NCBI GenBank assembly: GCA_022494885.1
Contig: JAGVSM010000809.1
Span: 62,001-126,000 of the forward strand
Reading direction: 5' to 3'
Length of the DNA stretch: 64,000 nt
Origin: Micrasema longulum
Taxonomy: Eukaryota > Arthropoda > Insecta > Trichoptera > Brachycentridae
Below are positions 10,851 to 20,122 of the stretch, one piece after another. Numbering within the stretch: position 1 is the stretch's first letter; each line of letters begins with the position of its first letter. A program made the translations under genes and the position numbers. Below the pieces are notes generated by a model. That model worked only from the letters and a program-made list of their open reading frames with translations. It searched no databases and was not told the origin of the DNA.

Positions 10851-11274
10851 GTAGAGACGAAGTGAAAGCAGCCAGCCATAGAAAAGTGATACTGAGATAA
10901 TAGCACCTTTATGAAACGAGTGAATTATCAAATCTTCACGACATTTGGAATGTTTTTGATTTCGAAAAATGATAAATAATGAATACATTACTTTTTTTAC
11001 ATTACAAACAAGAAAATAAATATGTATTAAACTAGTTTTAATGATTTTTAAAGTACCGTCAGATTTTTCTAGTGCTGTGGGAGTTTTTTGCAAATTGAGA
11101 AACGCCGTTTTTGTGTTTGATACTTTTTTCAGTAGTTGATTATTACAGTTTAATTATATGAAAACGGTCTGGCTGTTTCAGCAAAACATAGAATTGACCT
11201 TACTGCACCCGAAAACTTTTTTTATCTAATTTTTTCGAAATTGTGGACTGGCTGCTCTCTGCATAAGTACGTAC
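10851..11274 (+). mobile_element. TIR-B element, copy 1
   Basis: About 424 bp. The left end reads AGCAGCCAGCCATAGAAAAG with a degraded outermost terminus; the right end reads GGACTGGCTGCTCTCTGCAT. Interior landmarks shared with the other copies: AATGATAAATAATGAATAC, TTTTAATGATTTTTAAAGTA, TAGTGCTGTGGGAG, GCCGTTTTTGTG and GACCTTACTGCACCCG. Copies 2, 3 and 4 lie at 18.48, 24.4 and 41.6 kb. No coding frame; a non-autonomous DNA element. Confidence 0.75.
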
Positions 11275-11334
11275 AAGTGAGCCAGGATCCAGAGGTATAT
11301 TATGTAATCCAGAGGTTAGGGTCTAGACACATCA

Positions 11335-11421
11335 ACACGGCGCGGCGCCGTACCGTGTTACGGCGCGGCGCCGTGTCGTGTACGGTGCGCCGGGTCGGCT
11401 CACGACGCACCCGCTCGGCAG
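11335..11421. repeat. CpG-rich tandem block
   Basis: Three to four units of about 20-24 bp, of which the first two share CGGCGCGGCGCCGT (at about 11338 and 11362) and the later ones are diverged. The density of CpG is unlike anything else in this AT-rich window. A short related piece, CACGGCGCCGAGCCGCC, lies just beyond the hairpin at about 11610. Confidence 0.7.
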
Positions 11422-11423
11422 TT

Positions 11424-11602
11424 GATCTTTTTCAAAATATTTGTATTACGGTTCGTACTCAAACTTGCAGTTTTTGTCTAGACATGGACCGCGAAAGACG
11501 TATTCTTCTCTTGTTATTGAGAATACGTCTTTCGCAGTCCAGATCTAGACAAAAACTGCAAGTTTGAGTACGAACCGTAATACGAATATTTTGAAAAAGA
11601 TC
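11424..11602. repeat. Near-perfect hairpin with 83-bp arms
   Basis: Left arm 11424-11506 and right arm 11520-11602 are inverted copies with four differences, around a 13-base loop (11507-11519). Both outer ends are GATC. Arms include ATTACGGTTCGTACTCAAAC and GCGAAAGACGTATTCT. Two overlapping open frames (11241-11567 plus, 11459-11713 minus) are a by-product of the symmetry, not genes. Confidence 0.85.
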
Positions 11603-11989
11603 ACACGGCACGGCGCCGAGCCGCCAACATTTTACTACACCACTAATCAACACCGTAACAAAGGCTTTTTGCAATGAAATTAAAAAGATATTGGTACCGT
11701 AAAGTGAGAACAAGATTTTTCATAGCAAAAAAGTGTTTTCTTAAAAATGGAAAAATGAATGAACGATAAGATGAAGAAGCTTTCATAAAAAAGCTTTGAA
11801 AAGTAAAAGCTTTTCTTGCGAAAACTCCATTGCCACCGTACTTCAGCGCTTTTTTGCCACTGTGATAATATTTCTGTAATTAGACCTTCTCTAATTACGT
11901 CACCTGGGTCCGCTAAATTGTTTATCTTGCAAGAAATATTACCAGATTAATCAAATACACCCTCAATTTCTTAAATTGGCCATAATGTT
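11603..11989. other. No gene recognised
   Basis: AT-rich. Several AAGCTTT(T) motifs cluster at about 11778-11814. No assignment. Confidence 0.4.
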
Positions 11990-12215
11990 TCAGGCATTTC
12001 TTGAAAGTGACCCTATTACCTGTCATTGGCTGGATTAAGTAGCCACTTTAAGCTCTGTGTAATATTAGCCATACTGTCTATTTTTGAACGTTCGTATATT
12101 TTAAATTTCCCAACTGTTTACTTTGGTAAAGTAAAATAACAGCTGAAACCTTTATTGGTGCGGGTGAGATTCATTTGACTAAATTATTATTCCGAAAACT
12201 AGGCAACGCGCAACG
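11990..12215 (+). repeat. L repeat, single partial unit
   Basis: Contains CCTGTCATTGGCTGGATTAA, AGCCACTTTAAGCTCTGTGT, AGCTGAAACCTTTATTGGTG and AACTAGGCAACGCG in family order. The 5' end motif is absent. Confidence 0.7.
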
Positions 12216-12359
12216 CCTAAATAATATTTAGATTTTTGAATTGAGTAATTATAAACATCAACGATTTTTTAATTTTTAAATTCAAGTGCAAACAAGATCG
12301 ATGTTTATTAGATAATTGAGTTCAGTTTCATTCTTACTAATACTCATAAAAGGTAAAAT

Positions 12360-13210
12360 TAATACATTTTATGAAATGTAAGTATGGTTCTAGCTATCTC
12401 CTTAGGTAAAAACTGTTCTGAGATAGTTAGCAATGATGAAGTAGATGATGAAGCAGAATCTTATGCGGATTGCGAAGGTTAAAGATCTAGGCATAACTTT
12501 TATGAGTTTCCTGACATTTTTCATGATCAGATCGAAACAGTTTGTAGTAGTTCGTTGAAGATGTTAGAATTCGTCTTGCGTACTGCCAGGGTTTTTGGTA
12601 GTACACGAGTACTGAGAACTCTTTATAACTCGTTGGTGCGAAGTAGACTCGAGAGTGGCTCGATGATTTGGGGACCGTGTGAGTTGAAGTACTCTCTCAT
12701 GATGGAAAAGGTTCAGAAGAAACTTCTTCGGTTTCTCTACATGAGGGAGTGCGGATATTATCCATGACTTTATCCCACTGGTGCTCGGTTACAGCAGTTT
12801 GAAGACTAAAAGGAATGTGTATTTAACAACGCACTTCTTTCGATTGTTGCGCGGTATTATTGACAACCCTAAAATTATGCGGAGCATTAGCTTTTATGTT
12901 CCGGATAATTACCTTAGACAGCGTCAGCATAGACTGTTTCACATTCTAATATACAGTACCAACCTGCCAATGGTCATGCCTGTTGGAAGGACTATCTCTA
13001 TGTGGAACAATATTACTTTGGATATTGACATTTTTCCCGTCTCTGAGGGAGTATTTCGATTATCTTACTTTTTTAACATATTATTCTCTGGATATTAAGT
13101 AAATTTATGTGTTTTTTTTAATATATACCCAATTTTACCTAATTATTATACTTATTTCTATTTGAATGAATAAAGTTATTCCATTTTCTAATGTACATTT
13201 AAATGAATAA
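12360..13210 (+). pseudogene. Non-LTR RT C-terminal half (jockey/CR1-like), same family as 303-560
   Basis: Successive frames show VKDLGITF with a degraded LTF segment, then the open frame at 12555-12767 (SLVRSRLESGSMIWGP, the S-LE----W-P block, and EKVQKKLLRFLYMREC), a stop, and the frame at 12781-13098 (LGYSSLKTKRNVYLTTHFFR, LRGIIDNPKIMRSISFYVP, LFHILIYSTNLPMVMPVGR and LDIDIFPVSEGVFRL). The order is that of the RT thumb and C-terminal domain. The tail has AATGAATAAAG-type repeats up to about 13210. At least one in-frame stop and one frameshift. Confidence 0.8.
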
Positions 13211-13319
13211 AAAAAATTGAAACTTAAAATTGAAAATAATTTCTAAGGTATTTTTTTGCATTCGATAAAAAATAATATAAGGAAAAAACATGTAGTAACA
13301 CAAAATACGAACATAAAAT

Positions 13320-14230
13320 AATATTTGACAGGTACAGTGATTTTTTGGAAAACTCAAATGTACCTCTTTTTATTATTGATTGAAATTGGTTGGTATTATA
13401 ATGATGTTGATTTTTTAAAACAAATGTTTGCTCATGTTCGCAGTTTGCTCAAGTATGCTTCTTCTGTTTGGTCTCCACAATATGTCACACATAAAGTAAA
13501 GTTCGAGAAAATTCAATGGACATTTCTTAGACATCTTAACTGGAGATGCAGGTATACCGATCTCAATTATATGTCTTTCCACTTGCTTACTTAAGAAGAT
13601 CGCCGTCTACTGTTGGACATGGGGGTGCTTCATGACATACTTAGTGGACGCCTTGATAGTCCGGCTCTTTTGTCGGAGTTATCATTAAATGTCCCCGGCT
13701 ACCGCACCCGTCACACGTCGAGCTCTCTATTTCATGTGTCAGCAGTTCGTACGAACTATGTCCAGAACTCTTCACTTATACGTTTTGCTAGTGAATATAA
13801 TTTGAACTTTCCCCTTATTGATCCAGTTGATTGTAAAAAAATAATATTTAAAATGCGCGTCTTAAAACATACTTTTTTGTCTTATACTTAGTTTTAATAA
13901 TAAAGTTTTATTTTATCTTATTTTATTTTATTTTTTTATATTTTATCTCTAAATCTTAATATTTTTAATATATTTATATTTTCGACACTTGACACTTGTG
14001 CAATATGTACACACATGTCCACCCTCATTCCAATATAACACCCACCCTCTCACTCACTTACACTCACACAAACACACTAGTATGTGTTGTACGTATATTT
14101 CTGTGGATATCTGTCATTGGTTTTATTCTCTGTATATTTTGTTTGTTGTATTTTTGTTATATGTATTACTGTGATATCCCCAACAAATTAATAATAATAA
14201 AATAAAAAAAATATAAAAAAATAATAAAAA
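13320..14230 (+). pseudogene. Non-LTR RT C-terminus (jockey-like) with 3' UTR
   Basis: After frame breaks, the blocks LLKYASSVWSPQYVTH, FEKIQWTFLRHLNW, DRRLLLDMGVLHDILSGRLD, LSELSLNVPGYRTRHTSSSL and NYVQNSSLIRFASEYNL follow each other. This matches the usual R-LE-A--VW-P, E-IQ--F-R, L--RR----L--L--IL-G--DSP-LL and F-VP---TR series. A stop sits after 13591. From 13892 to 14230 is an AT-rich 3' UTR with (TTTTA)n runs and an (AATA)n end. The related minus-strand copy at 43.1-44.0 kb has the same type of tail. Confidence 0.8.
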
Positions 14231-14261
14231 AATACGCAAACTCCGGTGATAACTATCGTCA

Positions 14262-14512
14262 AGCGGAGGCGATAGGGTTGGCTAGGTCATATATAGCGGA
14301 TGCCTCCTGAGAGCTTTAACCATATTTGCCTATTTTACGGCATCAGGTTCTCGACGTCCTGGACGTCCACTGCTGACTGTTCGTCGGCAGTTTATGTCAA
14401 AAATTCGGGACGAGAACCTTTTTCTGAGACTTGGGAGGACGCAAAAGAGTTGGCAGCCGATAGAGATGCATGGAGGCTCTTTGTGGATACCATTTGCTCC
14501 AACTAGTGATGA
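14262..14512 (+). pseudogene. Retroelement C-terminal fragment ('ADRDAW' tail)
   Basis: It reads FSTSWTSTADCSSAVYVKNS, GREPFSETWEDAKELAADRD and AWRLFVDTICSN, then stops. A homologous piece is on the minus strand at 28441-28665 (GREPDLGGRKELGANRDAWK), and the leading part (GCGGATGC, AACCACGCTTGCCTA) alone is at 22289-22355. The 'A-DR--W' end is typical of the last residues of RTE-like endonuclease-RT proteins, but the first half looks untranslated or shifted. Confidence 0.5.
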
Positions 14513-14970
14513 TGATGATTGATCATTTAAATAATTTTGCCTAAAGTTGTAATTCTTAATATGTTGTTTCTTCTGATGATATGATTAAAAATATTATTTA
14601 ATTGATTAATTAGTTGATTCTATGTGTATAAAAGATTTGTATTAGAATAAAAAAAGATGTACCATTTATGAAAATATTTTGATTTATAAAAAAAAGAAGC
14701 TTTTTACGAGTTTATAAGTAAAAGATAAAATAAAATAAAATTTATTTTCAGGGATTTTTTATGTAAGCGCAATACGTAATTTAGAAATCGATTTTAAGTA
14801 AATAATTTCAGAATGTAACAAACTTGCCGGTAGGAAATTTTGAACAAGCTACTTGGTGAAATTGCTTGTTCAACTAAACTACGGCTAGGTTTAATGATGA
14901 ACAACTACTAACAAACTATACTAATATATCGTAATAATGCACCAGGTTATGTTCCCAATTATCTAAAGTG
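14513..14970. other. No gene recognised
   Basis: AT-rich, unassigned. Confidence 0.4.
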
Positions 14971-14974
14971 TCTT

Positions 14975-15232
14975 AAAACCTTTTTAATTTGTTGCAACAG
15001 AGAGGGAAAACATTTTTGAGAAGGGAATACGGAAGTCGAGGCGTTAAAAAGGCTTTACACACTGTCTAACATTCACCATTCTGCCTATGTTTGAACATCC
15101 ACATTTCCTCAACTCTTCCATCTGTTGACTTTTGTGAAGTAAAAGAGCTGAAACCTTTATCATGCGGGCGAGATTCATCCGGCTGAACCAATTCACCTAC
15201 TAGGCAAAGCCTGAAAATAATTCTCCTATTTT
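14975..15232 (+). repeat. L repeat, single unit
   Basis: TTGCAACAGAGAGGGAAAAC, TTTTGAGAAGGGAATACGGA, then an internal deletion of the CCTGTCATTGGC segment, ACACTGTCTAACATTCACCA, CTGAAACCTTTATCATGCGG and ACTAGGCAAAGCCTG. It is followed in direct orientation by the next unit, so this pair is a tandem. Confidence 0.75.
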
Positions 15233-15634
15233 TTTACTTTTATTTTACCGGGTAGTTAATATAACAATGTTTTGAGTCTGTCCAAATGCCTGCGGACTGA
15301 CTGGATTTCCTCCCTAGGAAGTTAACCGTATTTAAATTAGTTGCAACAGAGAGGGAAAACATTTTTGAGAAGGGAATATGGAAGTCTGGGCATTTACAGG
15401 GCTTATGACCTGTCATTGGCTAGTTTAAGTGGCTAATTTATTCATTGTGTAACATTTGCCATTCTGCCTATGTTTTAACATCCTCATTTTTTTAACTCTT
15501 CCATCTGTTGATTTTTGTGAAGTAAAAGAGCGGAAACCTTTATCGTGTGGGTGAGATTCATCTGGCTGAACTATTCACCTACTAGGCAATGTTTTTAGGC
15601 GTTGCCTAGTAAGTGAATTGACGCCCCACATTCA

Positions 15635-16375
15635 TTCATTATTCCTTTTCTACACCTAATGGTGCATAGAACACTGCATTGATACACTAATCACAGGGAA
15701 ACTTGACAATTTTTTTTAAACATGAAGGTAAGATGATCAGTTTTTTACCAACGCTGGCTGATGCAGCAAACTTCCGTCATCATCACCAAAGTACTTTCGA
15801 AACGACCCAAATTTTTACCGGACACGGAACTATGAGAAGTTGTCTATATAGGTTTAAATTAAGGAATGATGACTATTGTCCATGCGATGATATTTCTTCA
15901 CAGAGTATAGAACATCTGTTATTTCAGTGCCCATTTTTCAGTTTGCAACGCCATAATCTTGAAGCAGAATACAGGAAAGATGGAATATTCTTAACAGATA
16001 TCCACACTGTAGTTAAAAGTAGTTATCACGCGCCATTGTTCTTGAACTTTGCAACAATGGTGATTGGACTCATAAAGGTAATAAACCGAAATCGGTGATC
16101 GAACATCCCATTTCCAAGACAAACAAAAACTTTTTTTTCTCCGAGTACCTTAGCCTTGTACATGACACGTAAGGCTACTAAATACAGGGGTCCAAATTTA
16201 TATAAAAATAAAGAAAAAAAGATGATCAGTCTTACCAGTCCAGATACTATAAAATATTCAAGTGTAAAAACACAATTTTAAATAAATATTTCATGTCAAC
16301 CATGTCGGGAATCGAACCCAAGATCTCTTGCATGGTAGATAAACATACTGACCACTACATCACGAGGCCGACACA
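15635..16375 (-). mobile_element. SINE-B copy split by an R1-like insertion
   Basis: The tail half is 15635-15741 (complement of AAGATGATCAGT..., CACCTAATGGTGCATAGAAC) and the head half 16219-16375 (CCAGTCCAGATACTATAAAA, ATGTCAACCATGTCGGGAAT, CACTACATCACGAGGCCGAC). On the minus strand the head has a GGTTCGATTCCCGAC B-box. The target word AAGATGATCAGT is present on both sides of the insertion (15730-15741 and 16219-16230). Confidence 0.8.
15742..16218 (+). pseudogene. R1-clade-like retrotransposon C-terminal fragment
   Basis: The frame to 16098 reads IFTGHGTMRSCLYRFKLRND, CPCDDISSQSIEHLLFQCP and LQRHNLEAEYRKDGIF. This is the TGHG-F--YL-RF----S--C-C----T--H-L--C--F---R--L series found at the C-terminus of R1-type and related LINEs (a CCHC-like zinc-binding end: C-C, H, C). 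After the stop an untranslated tail runs to an A-rich end (ATAAAAATAAAGAAAAA). It is flanked by a 12-bp target duplication, so the whole 477-bp 5'-truncated insertion can be delimited exactly. Confidence 0.85.
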
Positions 16376-16639
16376 AATACGCTTTGTAAATGCCTAGACT
16401 TTCATATTCCCTTCTCAAAATGTTTTCCCTCTCTGTTGCAACAAATTTAAAGATGAATTACTCCCTTGGAAGGAAATCCATCCAGTCAGCTAGCGTTTGG
16501 ACATATTTTAACATTGTATTAAAACCAATTCAGAAATAAAAATACCATGTTTTTAAAAGCGTCGTCATCAAATTCTTAACCGTACCAAAAAGTGCATAGG
16601 AAAATGCATTGATATTATAATTGCAACGAGATGGACAGT

Positions 16640-16905
16640 ACATCCATTGTAAAAATACTTGATGATACAAGAGATGCTCCATCTCTGTTGCAATCAATTT
16701 CTTTTTATGTTCCCAACCATGTCACCAGAAGTCAGAATTTTTTATTTGTCAAATCTTCTAAGAGCAACTTGTGTTTTTATGCCCCAATGTCCAGAACGTG
16801 TAGATAAGTCATATCGTCGTAAATCTTGGAGTTTTTTGGGATTGATCCTCCCGTTTTTAATAAATTTATGTTCTGTTTATTCAGTTTCTTAAACATTTAT
16901 GTTTT
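16640..16905 (+). pseudogene. Non-LTR RT C-terminal scrap
   Basis: The reading DAPSLLQSISFYVPNHVTRS, then FLFVKSSKSNLCFYAPMSRT, then DPPVFNKF resembles the end of jockey-like RT proteins (LL--I-F-VP---TR------T----SP--R). Stops and frame changes are present. It ends near (TTAATAAATTTATG) at 16870 or a little later. Confidence 0.5.
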
Positions 16906-16961
16906 GTTTCATATAAGCGTTATAATTGGCTTAAGCCGTAAACGTAATAGTAATTTATTTA

Positions 16962-17132
16962 ATTTTTGCACCACAACAAGCCAGGAGGCCCAATAACAGT
17001 GGTGAACTACATCAGAGAACACCCAAGCTTGAGCAAAATCAAATGTATTTTTTGTGTTCTCACCGGGAATTGAACTCGGAACCTTCCGCGTGTGAGTCAA
17101 GCATCTTGACCACTACACTACGGAGGCCGCCA
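16962..17132 (-). mobile_element. SINE-A, full length
   Basis: Minus-strand head GGCGGCCTCCGTAGTGTAGT with A-box-like spacing, B-box GAGTTCAATTCCCGG (one base off GGTTCGATTCC), body GTGTTCTCTGATGTAGTTCA and tail CCTGGCTTGTTGTGGTGCAA. It faces the SINE-A at 17485-17662 on the other strand. Confidence 0.8.
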
Positions 17133-17484
17133 GATAAATAAATAATAAATAGATAAATGTTTGTTTTTTGTTCATCAAAACATCAACGTAAATTGTAACA
17201 ATACTTGTGATGTGCACGAAGACTGACTAAAAAAACATGTTATTTTCAAAACCAATTAAAAATGCATTTTAGGAAATTGTTTATAATTACATTTTTTCAA
17301 AACAGATACACTATGTTTCAACATTAAGCTATTTGAACTTAAATAATTTATATTTTTATTTAATTTATATTTTTTATTATATTTTTATCACAATTAAAAG
17401 CTACGCCGCGCCGCACGTCAATTTTCACTATTTTATTGTTCTGTTTGCAGTTGATTTATTTGTTCATTCATTATACAGTATATA
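17133..17484. other. AT-rich spacer between two opposed SINEs
   Basis: No motif recognised. It has a short GC patch CGCCGCGCCGCACGTC at about 17403-17419. Confidence 0.4.
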
Positions 17485-17662
17485 CGGCCTCCGTGGTGTT
17501 GTGGTCAAGACGCTTGACTCACGCACGGAAGGTTCCGGGTTCGATTCCCGGTGAGAAAACAAAAATTAAAATGTGATTTTTCTCAAGCCTGGGTGCTCTG
17601 TAATGTAATTCACCACTGTAATTAGGCCTCCTGGCCTGTTGTGGTGCAAAAAAAAATGTTAA
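17485..17662 (+). mobile_element. SINE-A, full length
   Basis: Head GGCCTCCGTGGTGTTGTGGT, anticodon-stem region GACTCACGCACGGAAGG, perfect B-box GGGTTCGATTCCCGG, body CTGGGTGCTCTGTAATGTAA and tail CCTGGCCTGTTGTGGTGCAA followed by A-rich sequence. The head folds as a degenerate tRNA; it is not a functional tRNA gene. Confidence 0.85.
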
Positions 17663-18478
17663 AAAAAAAAATATGTAAAAATATAATATTATATTACAAA
17701 AAAAGTAACATACTATCCATAATTGCAAATACAAATATCCGTAAATACATTTTTTTTAAATATTTGTTACTATTAAACTAAACCAAGTTTTTTTTAAAAT
17801 AAATATTTATGTATGGTATTATCAGCGCTACGATTTTTTCAAGTTTTCTATTTTTGAAATACCTCCGCGTGTGACGTCAGAGGTTATCCTCCGCTTAATC
17901 TCGATCAGTTCTGCCGATTGGTCCATTCACGGCAAGCAAACCGTAAATCTTCCATAACCCTCTCATCGTTGGTTTATTCATATAAACCAGTGACGTCGTT
18001 CAAAGAAGTTTTTAACAATTTTTTTTTTCGTACATTTTCAGGAAACTTTGCATTACAAATTAAAGCTTAAATTTTTACCGCGCGCAAGAAAACGTTTATT
18101 GTATCCAACTTCCCTTAAGGCTAAAGTTAGTCATTAAATTCTTTAAATTTATCAACAGTAATAGAGATAGACAATACTTTTCATTAAAAATAAATATGTA
18201 TTTATTAGTAGATATTATAATATAACTCTTCTATTACGTAGCGATATTAACTCACTTGCCAACTCTTGGGTAAATATTTGAAATTATTCCACTTCTGGAT
18301 GTTTCAAAATTTCACTGAAATAGCTTTTTATTTTTTACAATCGCGGCATCGTCTCTCGTTTCATGATTTGATTTATGAACCTGCTCCGTTCTAAAATTAA
18401 AAAAGTTTTTTAAATTTCTTTATTTTTTCCAGATCCAGTGATGCAGAAGTACGTTTGTTCAGTATTTTTAATAATATA
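17663..18478. other. No gene recognised
   Basis: AT-rich except for a segment at 17860-18000 with TGACGTCA at about 17873, GATTGGTCCATTC and GTGACGTCG. These resemble CRE and CCAAT motifs, but there is no adjoining gene, so I do not call a promoter. Confidence 0.35.
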
Positions 18479-18906
18479 TGAACGTAGTTATGCAGAAAAA
18501 AGCCAGTCCACAATTTTGAAAAAAATGAGATATTTATGTTATCGGGTGCAGTAAGGTCAATACTGTGTCCTGCTATAAACAACACGACCGCTTTCATTCA
18601 AAAAATTGTTTTAATCACCTTTTGAAAATGGTTTCCATCACAAAAACGTTATTTCCAATTTGCAGAAAACACCCACAGTACTAGAAAAATTTAACAAATT
18701 TTAAAAATTATTAAAGCTTGTTCAGACATATAATATGATTCTTGTTTGTAATATAAAAAAAACTAATACATTCATCGTTTATCATTTGTTAAAGTCAAAA
18801 ACATTCCAACTGTTGTGTAGATTTGTTTATTCACCCATTTCACTAAGGTGCTATTATCTCAGTTTCACTTTTCTATGGCTGGCTGCTTTCTGCATAACTA
18901 CGTTCA
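18479..18906 (-). mobile_element. TIR-B element, copy 2 (best termini)
   Basis: Left TIR TGAACGTAGTTATGCAGAAA and right TIR ending CTGCTTTCTGCATAACTACG with TTCA; the terminal ~18 bases are perfectly inverted and the similarity continues for about 28. Interior order is the reverse of copy 1: GGGTGCAGTAAGGTCAATAC, CAAATTGGAA-type segment, TTAATAATTTTTA, TCATCGTTTATCATTTG and CTATTATCTCAGTTTCACTT. About 428 bp, no coding capacity. Confidence 0.8.
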
Positions 18907-18917
18907 TATTATAATAA

Positions 18918-18985
18918 ACTAGCGGACTTGACAGACTTTGTCCTACTTGAACGTTGGCTTGCTTGCTATTAGCATGGAAAAAGAC
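18918..18985 (-). mobile_element. Helitron-like 3' terminus (putative)
   Basis: The plus strand reads ACTAGCGGACTTGACAGACT, TTGTCCTACTTGAACGTTGG and CTTGCTTGCTATTAGC. The same sequence inverted is at 52262-52337, ending GGTCCGCTAGT. Read in that sense, both end in CTAG followed by T, as Helitron 3' ends do (CTRR inserted before T). No clear subterminal hairpin was found, so the class is inferred. Confidence 0.35.
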
Positions 18986-19699
18986 TTTTCATTGATAAGT
19001 AGGTACTAAGGTACTTATTTATTATTAAATTAAAAACGGATTTTTTTTACCATTCAAATATTGATTTTAAGTAGGTTCCTAGGTACTTGACAACGGCTGA
19101 ATTCTTAAACATAAAACAATTAGTTTTCAAATAAAGAATTCTTTTTGCAAATGTCGAACTCGGCTCTTCCTTCCAACAGGGGTGCACTTTATTCATGAAT
19201 GCCATTTTCAAACATGTATTGAATGTCAATTAATATTATTTTAGTATTATCAAAAGTTAAGTAAAAAGAAATAAATATGAAGATATTATAAAGAATGTAA
19301 GGAAAAAATCTGATTGGGATCCGTAAAAAGCGAATGTTGTTTGTAAACATTCAAAAACAAACTTTATTTAAACACAAAAAAAAACAACTTCTTTCTGTTT
19401 TTTTTTTATATGCATTCTACTCAAATACAACCCTGGTAGATTGATAAATAAAACATTTATGCTCCTCACTTCTTTTTACATATGAGATTGAAGATTTTAA
19501 TATTTACGAACATGCACAGCGCAAAGATCTATATTTCTCTGAAAACCGCACGTACATCGGTTAAACCGTTTAGAAGGAGTTCGGTGACATCACACGTACA
19601 GAAAAAAAAAATATATAAAAAGGTTACCCACTGAGTTTGAAGACTATACGCTGGGATACAGTTTCTTATGGCTGGTTTATTTTATAAACTTACATATTA
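18986..19699. other. No gene recognised
   Basis: AT-rich. A block at 19540-19600 (AACCGCACGTACATCGGTTA, AACCGTTTAGAAGGAGTT) has the style of non-autonomous insect transposons but no partner in the window. Confidence 0.35.
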
Positions 19700-20122
19700 T
19701 ACAGGGTTTTCCTGAAAGTCCTGGCCAGATCGGACAACTTCAGAGGAACATTTCTCATGGTAAGCTTTAAAAAATCTTAATGAATTTTTTCAAAAAGTCA
19801 TTAAAAAAAAATATTTCATGATCTCAAAATGTAGTAAGTCCTTAATTTCTTGGATCACCAGTCTCTCCACAAACCCCAACCCTCTTCTACCCAGCCGCTT
19901 CACTTGTCCGCGTCTAGTGCGTATCGTTTCATTGGTCAAATACGGTTTTATATCAGTTTTTTGTTGAAGAGGGGTAGGGGTTTATAGAAGGGATGCTAGT
20001 CTAAGAAATTAAAGATTTACCCCATTTTGAGATTACATATTTAAAAAAAAATCTTTTTAAAAGGATTTCTTTTAAAGCTTACCGTTAGGAATGTTTCTTT
20101 GAAATTTTGCGGTATAGCCCTA
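19700..20122. mobile_element. MITE-like element with degenerate inverted ends
   Basis: The left end ACAGGGTTTTCCTGAAAGTC follows TTAT; further in is TTCAGAGGAACATTTCTC and GGTAAGCTTTAAAA. On the right, the complement reads TTCAAAGAAACATTCCTAAC and GGTAAGCTTTAAAA, and an AGGGCTATACC end. The centre is also roughly symmetrical (ACAAACCCCAACCCTCTTCT on the left against AGAGGGGTAGGGGTTTATAG on the right). About 420 bp, non-coding. The ACAGGGT start is common for insect DNA transposons; the superfamily is not determined. Confidence 0.6.

Larger units (their letters stand above)
15250..16525 (+). repeat. L repeat split by a SINE-B insertion
   Basis: The left part (15250-15620) starts with ATATAACAATGTTTTGAGTC, runs through CCTGTCATTGGCTAGTTTAA and AGCGGAAACCTTTATCGTGT to ACTAGGCAATG. 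The right part (16376-16525) is an inverted end: AATGCCTAGACTTTCATATT, CCCTCTCTGTTGCAACAAAT and GTTTGGACATATTTTAACAT. Between them sits SINE-B, itself interrupted. The original was probably a fold-back dimer. Confidence 0.65.

Noticed and set aside
11241..11713. Two opposed open frames of 84-108 codons
   Set aside because: They share near-identical segments because they read the two arms of the hairpin; no protein motif.
13989..14205. Hydrophobic frames that look like membrane proteins
   Set aside because: They lie in the AT-rich 3' UTR of the 13.3-kb LINE tail.
17485..17560. tRNA gene (head of SINE-A, also the heads at 27306, 27567, 38003, 63350)
   Set aside because: A- and B-boxes are good, but the sequence runs into a conserved SINE body, recurs many times and lacks a clean cloverleaf with an acceptor end.
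17860..18000. Promoter with CRE and CCAAT-like sites
   Set aside because: TGACGTCA and GATTGG are present, but no gene or first exon adjoins them.
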